DNA from: Ruminococcus sp. UBA3387
GTDB taxonomy: Bacteria > Bacillota > Clostridia > Oscillospirales > Ruminococcaceae
Length of the DNA stretch: 6,214 nucleotides
Reading direction: 5' to 3'
Assembly (NCBI GenBank): GCA_002358895.1
Contig: DEPR01000030.1
Span: 3,630 to 9,843, forward strand
The notes below the pieces were generated by a model. That model did no database searches and was not told the DNA's origin. It saw only the letters and a list, made by a program, of their open reading frames with translations. Of the stretch, positions 1 to 4,817 are shown piece by piece. Numbering within the stretch: the first letter of the stretch is position 1; every line of letters begins with the position of its first letter. The position numbers were made by a program, and so were the translations under genes.

Positions 1-653
1 TCAACCATAATCGGATTAAGTGAAACTGTGGTTTTTATGCCATAAGGCTCTGTAGTCTTGCAAACGAATTTCATCATCGGAATAGGACCGATTGCAATAA
101 CCTCGTCATATTCAGCCCCACCGTCAATAAGCTCCTTCAGCTTCTGTGTAACAAGTCCGTTAAAGCCATATGAGCCGTCATCTGTGCATATGTATAAATC
201 CGAGCAAACCTCTTTCATCTCATCTTCAAGAATCATAATGTCCTTGCTTCTGAAGCCTGCAATCAGGTCTACCTGTACACCCATCGAGTGAAGCTTTTTT
301 GCCTGTGGATAAGCAATAGCACATCCGACACCGCCACCGATAACAGCTACCCTCTTTATACCTTCACCGTAATTTGTGGCAACGCCCAGAGGTCCTGCAA
401 CGTCAAGGATATAATCCCCCTCGTTGAGCTGACCCAAAGCATATGTCGAGCCACCGATTTTCTGGAATATAATTGTGATAGAGCCTTTCTCTCTGTCATA
501 GTCTGCAATAGTAAGAGGTACTCTTTCACCCTTTTCATCAATGCGATAAATTATAAACTGCCCTGCCTGAGCCTTGGCAGCAATAAAAGGTGCGTCAATT
601 TCCATCAACGTAACCTGTTCATTCAAATCTCTTTTAGTCAGTATTCTGTACAC
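1..653 (-). CDS. NfnA-like FAD/NAD(P)-binding ferredoxin-NADP reductase subunit, 3' end cut off
   Basis: The reverse strand reads openly from a GTG at 653 to the window edge: 217 complete codons plus two bases of the next. The start is firm because an in-frame TAA lies directly before the GTG and GGAGAG sits six bases upstream. The protein begins MYRILTKRDLNEQ and has the ferredoxin-reductase fold: an FAD-binding barrel with ERVPLT at residues 43-48, an NAD(P)-binding GGGVGCA at 106-112, a conserved DDGSYGFNG at 158-166, and IGPIPMMK at 188-195. The last residues read SLNPIMV. In this family the [2Fe-2S] cysteine segment follows, and it lies outside the window. Family members are usually about 280 residues, so roughly a quarter is missing. 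Relatives transfer electrons between ferredoxin and NAD(P)H (NfnA, with NfnB encoded next door) or serve as the PyrK-type subunit of dihydroorotate dehydrogenase. The partner gene would lie to the left of the window and cannot be seen, so NfnA is favoured but not proven over PyrK or sulfide dehydrogenase subunits. Confidence 0.88.
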   Translation of the reverse strand, partial: MYRILTKRDLNEQVTLMEIDAPFIAAKAQAGQFIIYRIDEKGERVPLTIADYDREKGSITIIFQKIGGSTYALGQLNEGDYILDVAGPLGVATNYGEGIKRVAVIGGGVGCAIAYPQAKKLHSMGVQVDLIAGFRSKDIMILEDEMKEVCSDLYICTDDGSYGFNGLVTQKLKELIDGGAEYDEVIAIGPIPMMKFVCKTTEPYGIKTTVSLNPIMV

Positions 654-693
654 TTAAATCTCTCCAATACACGCTAAATAGCTATATGTAGTT

Positions 694-722
694 ATTATAT
701 TATATTTGAGACAAAATTGCAA
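694..722 (-). promoter_or_regulatory. sigma-A-type promoter of the NfnA-like gene
   Basis: On the reverse strand TTGCAA (717-722) and TATAAT (694-699) are separated by 17 bases. A second overlapping TATAAT lies at 699-704 but with a poor spacer. Transcription would begin near 687, leaving a 5' UTR of about 34 bases before the GTG at 653. The -35 matches the consensus at four of six positions and the -10 is perfect. Confidence 0.65.
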
Positions 723-813
723 GCATTGTTAAACTATTAACGGGCTAATAATGCATATTCCATACATAAGTGCAATATATATTAATACCACATAAACATA
801 AGGGAGTGATAAT

Positions 814-1218
814 ATGCCCAGACCGAGAAAAATAATGAACGGCAGACTGTCAATAATCACCGATACCCTGTTTTCCTCATTAGCAGGCTTTGTGGCAGTG
901 TTTCTCTGCGTATTGCTGTTTGCATTTGTTATAACAAAAATCAACGCAACCGATAAGGTTATTTCCTTTATGTCAGGAGTCGCCCTGTGTGTAGGAGCAT
1001 ATGCAGGAGGCTATATTAGTGCAAAGAAAAGACAGAAAAACGGGCTTCTGATGGGCGTGCTGTGTGGACTGTTTATGTTTCTGATTATATTGCTTGTGGG
1101 AAGCGTTTTTGTAAAAGCCGTTTCAGGCTGTCCCCCGTCAGTAAAGCTGATACTTACTCTGATCTGTGGTGCAATAGGTGGAATTGTTGGGGTGAATTCA
1201 AAAAACACACGATTTTAG
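814..1218 (+). CDS. TIGR04086/YrzE-type four-helix membrane protein
   Basis: A 134-residue protein with a short basic N-terminus (MPRPRKIMNGR) and four hydrophobic segments at about residues 17-41, 48-69, 77-99 and 108-127. The second helix is rich in glycine and small residues (GVALCVGAYAGGYISAKK) and the fourth ends GAIGGIVGV, a pattern I associate with the TIGR04086/YrzE group of small Firmicute membrane proteins. The lysine-rich loop KKRQK (71-75) suggests a cytoplasmic turn. No catalytic or ligand-binding motif is visible. The start is supported by AGGGAG at 801-806, seven bases before ATG. The gene lies 101 bases upstream of the SCIFF peptide gene, on the same strand. From memory, TIGR04086 members often lie beside SCIFF genes in Clostridia, but the role is unknown. 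The family call rests on pattern and context, not a profile search. Confidence 0.75.
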   Translation: MPRPRKIMNGRLSIITDTLFSSLAGFVAVFLCVLLFAFVITKINATDKVISFMSGVALCVGAYAGGYISAKKRQKNGLLMGVLCGLFMFLIILLVGSVFVKAVSGCPPSVKLILTLICGAIGGIVGVNSKNTRF

Positions 1219-1277
1219 TAGATATATAAATATTTATAGTGCATTAACACTTAGTTCATAAATATATAAGTCAGGTA

Positions 1278-1286
1278 TGTTATAAT
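1278..1286 (+). promoter_or_regulatory. extended -10 promoter of scfA
   Basis: TG at 1278-1279, one base, then a perfect TATAAT at 1281-1286 form an extended -10 element. No good -35 is present at 17 bases (the upstream DNA is AT-rich), which fits an extended -10 promoter. Transcription would start near 1293, giving a leader of about 27 bases before the scfA ATG. It gives the peptide gene its own promoter, separate from any read-through from the membrane protein gene. Confidence 0.55.
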
Positions 1287-1319
1287 AATAAAAATAATTA
1301 TTTTCGGAGGAATGTTAAT

Positions 1320-1463
1320 ATGAAACATATTAAGACTATCAATAAAGCAAACCTGAAGAAAACTGCTGAAAAGGGTGGCTGCGGAAACTGCCAGGCTTCT
1401 TGCCAGTCAGCTTGCAAAACATCCTGCACAGTAGCTAACCAGAAGTGCGAAAAGAACGCATAA
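1320..1463 (+). CDS. scfA: SCIFF ribosomal peptide precursor (six cysteines in forty-five residues)
   Basis: A 47-residue peptide beginning MKHIKTINKANLKK and containing exactly six cysteines at 21, 24, 28, 32, 36 and 43. The core QSACKTSCTVANQ (29-41) is typical of the SCIFF family. SCIFF precursors are RiPPs in which a dedicated radical SAM/SPASM enzyme installs a sulfur-to-carbon thioether bridge. In characterised homologues the bridge joins Cys32 to Thr37, and both residues are present here at those positions. The N-terminal 18-20 residues would be the leader that the maturase binds. Start choice: GGAGG at 1306-1310 lies nine bases before ATG 1320; an ATG at 1312 is out of frame and stops after three codons. 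The gene has its own extended -10 promoter, is followed by an intrinsic terminator, and precedes scfB by 77 bases. The mature product's biological function is unknown. Identity is very secure. Confidence 0.96.
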   Translation: MKHIKTINKANLKKTAEKGGCGNCQASCQSACKTSCTVANQKCEKNA

Positions 1464-1480
1464 TTTTTCCTTATATGCTT

Positions 1481-1512
1481 TTAAAGGGACATTAAGTCCC
1501 TTTAATTTTTTT
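1481..1512 (+). terminator. intrinsic terminator between scfA and scfB
   Basis: A 10-bp perfect stem (TTAAAGGGAC at 1481-1490 with GTCCCTTTAA at 1496-1505) has a five-base ATTAA loop and is followed by seven T residues (1506-1512). The stem ends 28 bases before the scfB start. No promoter for scfB is obvious after it, so scfB is probably expressed by read-through. That would set a high peptide to maturase ratio. Confidence 0.85.
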
Positions 1513-1540
1513 GTAAAAATAAATCTGAAAGGTGATATTT

Positions 1541-2914
1541 GTGATACATAAGTTTAAACTTAACGGTTTTAATGTGCTGTTGGACGTAAACAGTGGTGGA
1601 GTTCATATTGTGGATGATTTGACCTATGACCTGCTTGATAATGTTGAGCCACCATTTGAGGATAAATGCCCAAAGGCTGTAATGGACAAGCTCACAAAGG
1701 CATATGCCGAAAAGGATATAGAAGAATGTTATGAGGAAATCGTCAGCCTCTATAACGATAAGATATTGTTCAGCGAGGATGACTATGAGAAGTTTGCATT
1801 GTCAGCAGTTGCCTCCCCTGTTAAAGCAATGTGTCTGCATATTGCACACGACTGTAATCTGAGATGTGAATATTGCTTTGCATCAACAGGCGACTTCGGC
1901 GTAGGCAGAAAGCTTATGGACTTTGAAACAGGCAAGCGTGCAATCGACTTTCTTATAGAAAAGTCAGCTAACAGAAAGTTTCTGGAGCTTGACTTCTTCG
2001 GTGGTGAGCCACTGATGAACTTTGAAGTTGTAAAACAGATTGTAAATTATGCCCGTTCAAGAGAAGCAGAGTGTGGAAAGAAATTCCGATTTACAATCAC
2101 CACAAACGGTATGCTTATCAACGATGACAATATCGACTTCATCAATAAAGAAATGTATAACGTTGTCCTTTCAATCGACGGCAGAAAAGAAGTCAATGAC
2201 CGTATGAGAAAGCGTGTTGACGGCTCAGGCTGTTATGACAGAATTATCCCTAATTTCAAGAAGCTTGTTGATAAGCGTGATAAAAATAAGGATTATTATG
2301 TAAGAGGTACATATACAAAATATAACCTTGATTTTTCCGATGACGTAATGCATCTGTATGATATAGGCTTTGACGAAATTTCAGTTGAGCCCGTTATGGC
2401 AGACCCGAGTGAACCTTATGCAATCACCGAGGCTGATTTGCCAAGAATTTTCAAGGAGTATGAAATCCTTGCAGAGAAAATTCAGAAAATCCGTGATGAA
2501 GGCAAGTATATCAACTTCTTCCACTTTATGTTGGATTTAGACCAGGGACCTTGTGCAATCAAGCGTCTGAGAGGCTGTGGCTGTGGTAATGAGTATGTAG
2601 CTATTACCCCTGACGGCGACATCTATCCTTGCCACCAGTTTGTTGGTATCGAAGATTATAAAATGGGAAGTCTCTATGACGGCACCTTCAATCAGGAAAT
2701 GAAGAATATGTTTGCGTCAGCACACGTCTATTCAAAACCTGAGTGTAAAAAATGCTGGGCTAAGTTCTATTGCAGTGGTGGCTGTAACGCAAATAACTAT
2801 ATCTATGCAGGCGATATACATAATTCACATAAGCTCTCCTGTGAAATACAAAAAAAGCGTATCGAGTGTGCAATTATGATGAAAGCCGTACAGCTTCTTG
2901 ATTCAGCTGAATAA
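1541..2914 (+). CDS. scfB: SCIFF maturase, radical SAM/SPASM thioether-forming enzyme
   Basis: A 457-residue enzyme that modifies the ScfA peptide. Residues 1-80 (MIHKFKLNGFNVLLDVNSGG onward) form the PqqD-like RiPP recognition region. The radical SAM motif CNLRCEYC has its [4Fe-4S] cysteines at 105, 109 and 112, and GGEP at 154-157 helps bind SAM. The C-terminal SPASM domain has cysteines at 346/348, 364 (in GDIYPC), then Cx2Cx5Cx3C at 402, 405, 411 and 415, and a final ligand at 434; these should hold two auxiliary [4Fe-4S] clusters. Start choice: AAAGGTG at 1528-1534 is a ribosome binding site six bases before GTG 1541, and homologues begin MIHKFKLNG. An in-frame GTG at 1532 overlaps that site and would add only three residues (MIF), so it is rejected. 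It lies just downstream of scfA and its terminator. All key residues and the usual length (about 455) are present, so it looks functional. Confidence 0.95.
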   Translation: MIHKFKLNGFNVLLDVNSGGVHIVDDLTYDLLDNVEPPFEDKCPKAVMDKLTKAYAEKDIEECYEEIVSLYNDKILFSEDDYEKFALSAVASPVKAMCLHIAHDCNLRCEYCFASTGDFGVGRKLMDFETGKRAIDFLIEKSANRKFLELDFFGGEPLMNFEVVKQIVNYARSREAECGKKFRFTITTNGMLINDDNIDFINKEMYNVVLSIDGRKEVNDRMRKRVDGSGCYDRIIPNFKKLVDKRDKNKDYYVRGTYTKYNLDFSDDVMHLYDIGFDEISVEPVMADPSEPYAITEADLPRIFKEYEILAEKIQKIRDEGKYINFFHFMLDLDQGPCAIKRLRGCGCGNEYVAITPDGDIYPCHQFVGIEDYKMGSLYDGTFNQEMKNMFASAHVYSKPECKKCWAKFYCSGGCNANNYIYAGDIHNSHKLSCEIQKKRIECAIMMKAVQLLDSAE

Positions 2915-2924
2915 ATTAAAAATT

Positions 2925-3056
2925 GGAATGTAGGGACTGATGCTCACATCGGCCCGTCAAAGAGCAAAAACTGATAAGGTAACCAAGCCGGTTGTCTGAC
3001 GTCCCGTTTTCACCAAGACAATATTTAAGCCTCTGACAAAAGTCAGAGGCTTTTTT
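2925..3056 (+). ncRNA. structured 3' UTR or small RNA of unrecognised family downstream of scfB
   Basis: The 146 bases between scfB and the convergent symporter gene hold no plausible ORF but fold well on the plus strand. Hairpin 1 (2933-2955) pairs GGG and CUGAUG with CAUCGG and CCC around a CUCA loop: nine pairs, one G-U, one bulged A. A second domain is closed by GUCA (2956-2959) with UGAC (2997-3000) and encloses a smaller hairpin, AACC (2981-2984) with GGUU (2990-2993). GGGAC (2933-2937) can alternatively pair with GUCCC (3001-3005), so two folds compete. The stretch ends in a strong terminator. I see no match to 4.5S/SRP, tmRNA, T-box or common riboswitch signatures, and no clear promoter, so it may be processed from the scfB transcript. 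It faces away from the symporter gene and so cannot be its leader. Confidence 0.45.
3027..3056 (+). terminator. strong intrinsic terminator after scfB and the structured RNA
   Basis: A perfect 11-bp stem (AAGCCTCTGAC at 3027-3037 with GTCAGAGGCTT at 3042-3052) has an AAAA loop, and the T-run spans 3051-3056. Read on the other strand the same hairpin is followed by TTAAATATT, so it may weakly serve the convergent symporter gene as well. Its main orientation is plus. Confidence 0.92.
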
Positions 3057-3060
3057 GTGC

Positions 3061-4428
3061 CTATTTAAAATAATTATATAAACCAAATATAAACAGCAGG
3101 AATATAATAACAGGGAGAACATATGTCATATATCCACGCATAAATCTCTTTACCTTGAATCCCTTGCCTTCGTTTGCTTCTTTGACAAAACTGTCCCAGC
3201 CCCAACCCTTTTTGCTTGTGCAGAACAGCACAAACGCCAGAGAGCCTAAGGGTAGAATAATGTTGCTCACAAGAAAATCCTCAAGGTCCATTATGGTCGT
3301 TGTGCCACCAAAAGGCTTTATGCCACTTAGCAGATTAAAGCCTAAAGCACAAGGCAAGGATAAAACAAACATCAGTATGCCGTTTATAACACAGGACTTT
3401 TTCCTTGACCAGCCGAACAAATCAATAGTGCAGGCAATTATTCCCTCAAATACCGTGAGCACAGTTGAAATAGCCGCAAAGCTGAGGAAAATAAAGAATA
3501 AGCTTCCCCATAGCCTGCCTAAAGGTATGTTGTTGAAAATGTTCGGGAGTGTTATAAATATAAGGTCAGGTCCACTGTCCACCTCTACACCGTATGCAAA
3601 GCAGGCTGGGAAAATAATCATTCCCGAAGCTAAAGCCACAAAAGTGTCAAGTAATGCTACGTTTACAGCCTCACCCATAAGTGAACGTTCCTTGCCAATA
3701 TAGCTTCCGAAGATGGCCATTGCACCCATACCTAAGCTGAGTGTGAAGAAAGCCTGATTCATCGCAGCAACTATTACGTTTATAATGCCTACCTCTTTTA
3801 TCCTGTTTACATCAGGAAGAAGATAGAAAGAAAGCCCCTCAGAGCCACCCTCCATAAATATACTGTTTATCGCAAGCACAATCATTATGGCAAGCAAAGC
3901 AATCATCATATATTTGGTTACCCTCTCAAGCCCCTTCTGTAATCCGAAAGAACATATGATAAATCCCACAACAACCACAATTCCCATAAAGAGAACCATA
4001 ACCTTGCCGTCTGAAAGCATTCCGTCAAAATAATTGCCTATGCCCTTTGAGTCAAGTCCCACAAAATCACCTGATGCCGTGGATACGAAATATCTCAGCA
4101 TCCAGCCTGCAACCGTGGTGTAAAACATCATCAGCAGATAGTTGCCGACAACTGCTACATATCCGTGCAAATGCCATTTGCTTTTCTTCGGCTCAAGCAC
4201 CTGATACATTCTTGCAGGGCTTTTCTGACTTGCACGACCGAGGGAGAATTCCATAGTCATAACAGGTACACCCAGTATAATCAGGAATGCTAAATAGATT
4301 AGTACAAACAAGCCACCACCGTTTTGTCCTACAATGTATGGAAACTTCCATACGTTGCCGATACCTATTGCACAACCGGCACTCAATAAAATAAAGCCTA
4401 AACGGCTTCCTAAACGTTCTCTCTGCAT
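3061..4428 (-). CDS. sodium-dependent NSS/SNF-family amino-acid symporter, 11 TM
   Basis: A 455-residue inner-membrane transporter of the neurotransmitter:sodium symporter family (LeuT/MhsT fold), which couples Na+ entry to uptake of amino acids or related amines. The N-terminus and helix 1 show the family signature SAGCAIGIGNVWKFPY (16-31). Gly18, Ala20, Ile21 and Asn25 match the LeuT Na1/Na2 positions Gly20, Ala22, Val23 and Asn27. Helix 6 has FFTLSLG with Thr229 matching LeuT Thr254. Helix 8 has FAAIST (317-322), supplying Ala318, Ser321 and Thr322 for Na2. Hydrophobic segments can be placed at about 12-33, 39-63, 87-113, 142-160, 168-190, 215-241, 253-278, 305-333, 345-364, 384-404 and 431-452. 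That makes eleven helices, as in MhsT-like bacterial members. The substrate cannot be read from sequence. ATG 4428 is preceded by GGTGA; it lies alone on this strand with its own promoter. A fully intact gene. Confidence 0.93.
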   Translation of the reverse strand: MQRERLGSRLGFILLSAGCAIGIGNVWKFPYIVGQNGGGLFVLIYLAFLIILGVPVMTMEFSLGRASQKSPARMYQVLEPKKSKWHLHGYVAVVGNYLLMMFYTTVAGWMLRYFVSTASGDFVGLDSKGIGNYFDGMLSDGKVMVLFMGIVVVVGFIICSFGLQKGLERVTKYMMIALLAIMIVLAINSIFMEGGSEGLSFYLLPDVNRIKEVGIINVIVAAMNQAFFTLSLGMGAMAIFGSYIGKERSLMGEAVNVALLDTFVALASGMIIFPACFAYGVEVDSGPDLIFITLPNIFNNIPLGRLWGSLFFIFLSFAAISTVLTVFEGIIACTIDLFGWSRKKSCVINGILMFVLSLPCALGFNLLSGIKPFGGTTTIMDLEDFLVSNIILPLGSLAFVLFCTSKKGWGWDSFVKEANEGKGFKVKRFMRGYMTYVLPVIIFLLFIFGLYNYFK

Positions 4429-4463
4429 TTTTCACCATTTCCCAAATAAAAATTCCAGTTAAA

Positions 4464-4492
4464 ATTATATCATATCACAGAATTGCCGTCAA
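4464..4492 (-). promoter_or_regulatory. promoter of the NSS symporter gene
   Basis: On the reverse strand TTGACG (4487-4492) and TATAAT (4464-4469) are spaced by exactly 17 bases, a near-perfect sigma-A promoter. Transcription would begin near 4457, leaving about 28 untranslated bases before ATG 4428. The -35 lies only 24 bases from that of the divergent mgtE promoter. Confidence 0.82.
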
Positions 4493-4516
4493 CTAAAAAA
4501 TATTTGAAAAAATTCA

Positions 4517-4545
4517 TTGACAGATAAAAAAAATAGGTTTATAAT
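4517..4545 (+). promoter_or_regulatory. consensus promoter for the mgtE leader transcript
   Basis: TTGACA (4517-4522), a 17-base spacer and TATAAT (4540-4545) match the sigma-A consensus at all twelve positions. Transcription should begin near 4552, giving an unusually long leader of about 265 bases before the mgtE start. A perfect promoter in front of a long structured leader is the usual arrangement where control happens after initiation. Confidence 0.88.
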
Positions 4546-4596
4546 TATTTTATGCGTTGAAACGTGAATAATAAAAAATTTAAGGAGTGTGTACAA

Positions 4597-4668
4597 ATGG
4601 ACGACGCCGGTCGAAGTCAGATTTTCCAATTGAATACAAGCTGTGTTGTCTGTTTGTGTTCCCTTTAA
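4597..4668 (+). CDS. candidate leader peptide ORF upstream of mgtE (23 codons)
   Basis: Within the mgtE leader an ATG at 4597 opens a 23-codon ORF. It has a strong ribosome binding site (AAGGAG at 4582-4587, nine bases upstream) and ends with tandem in-frame stops TAA TAG (4666-4671). The peptide starts MDDAGRSQIF, continues QLNTS, and ends CVVCLCSL, with cysteines at 16, 19 and 21 (CxxCxC). I recognise no family. The strong Shine-Dalgarno, double stop and position between promoter and terminator hairpin argue for a regulatory leader peptide rather than a chance ORF. Its codons 8-12 overlap the 5' half of a long-range RNA helix, so ribosome position would change leader folding. It could sense Mg2+ through ribosome destabilisation at the acidic MDD start, as proposed for enterobacterial MgtL, or translation stress generally. 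That role is inference. Confidence 0.6.
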   Translation: MDDAGRSQIFQLNTSCVVCLCSL

Positions 4669-4749
4669 TAGACATTGACGGCATACATAAGCTGTGTGGC
4701 ATTTAAAAAGTGCCATAGGTTTGTTGTGCCGTTTTTTATTGGAAATCTG
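4618..4749 (+). promoter_or_regulatory. long-range helix and mutually exclusive folds in the mgtE leader
   Basis: CAGATTTTCCAAT (4618-4630) is complementary to ATTGGAAATCTG (4738-4749): twelve pairs with one bulged U, enclosing the terminator hairpin. A smaller hairpin pairs TGTCT (4647-4651) with AGACA (4670-4674) across the end of the leader ORF. CGAC/GUCG (4602-4605, 4610-4613) form a tetraloop hairpin. In addition GCCGGUC (4606-4612) can pair with GACGGC (4677-4682), with one bulged G, which would disrupt the 5' arm of the terminator. These overlaps are what a translation-coupled attenuator would show. No M-box (ykoK) signature is recognised. The pairings are read by eye and unsupported by covariation. 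Confidence 0.5.
4678..4740 (+). terminator. conditional intrinsic terminator in the mgtE leader
   Basis: ACGGCA (4678-4683) pairs with TGCCGT (4727-4732), extended by a U-G and an A-U pair. It encloses an inner hairpin in which TGGCA and TGCCA pair (about 4697-4715). Six T residues follow (4732-4737), then ATT. It lies wholly within the transcript between promoter and mgtE, so it can only be useful to mgtE if termination is conditional. The imperfect long arms leave some doubt. Confidence 0.6.
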
Positions 4750-4774
4750 TGCAAGGTTAATCCTGAATGTATAA

Positions 4775-4795
4775 AAACAAGCTGAAAGCCTGTTT
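4775..4795 (+). other. small hairpin just before the mgtE ribosome binding site
   Basis: AAACAAGCT (4775-4783) pairs with AGCCTGTTT (4787-4795) around a GAA loop, with one A-C mismatch. It ends seven bases before the AAAGGAGG site, which it leaves single-stranded. It may protect or space the site; no function can be assigned. Confidence 0.35.
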
Positions 4796-4817
4796 GACAC
4801 AAAAGGAGGTAATTGAA

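Noticed and set aside
58..677. Plus-strand open frames in the first 680 bases
   Set aside because: They are antisense to the NfnA-like gene, whose FAD and NAD(P) motifs on the minus strand are clear.
729..944. 71-codon minus-strand frame
   Set aside because: It overlaps the start of the TIGR04086-type gene, and its hydrophobic look only mirrors the membrane helices on the other strand and AT-rich intergenic DNA.
1225..1238. AT-only palindrome TATAAATATTTATA as an operator
   Set aside because: Low-complexity AT DNA gives such palindromes often, and it lies over 40 bases upstream of the scfA promoter with no second site.
1312..1323. Three-codon ORF (ATG TTA ATA TGA) overlapping the scfA start
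   Set aside because: GGAGG ends one base before this ATG, too close for initiation, while it is ideally placed for ATG 1320.
2925..3056. 4.5S/SRP RNA, 6S RNA or a c-di-GMP riboswitch
   Set aside because: The SRP GGAAGGAAGC-type loop, the long 6S open bubble and GEMM tetraloop-receptor features are all absent, and the element is not upstream of any same-strand gene in the window.
3155..3703. 182-codon plus-strand open frame
   Set aside because: It lies wholly antisense to the NSS symporter, has no convincing ribosome binding site and encodes no recognisable protein; the symporter motifs show which strand codes.
4552..4817. M-box (ykoK) magnesium riboswitch before mgtE
   Set aside because: The expected conserved M-box stretches (for example GUUAGGUGAGGCU-like) are not found, and the leader is better explained by an ORF plus terminator. 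A covariance search could overturn this.
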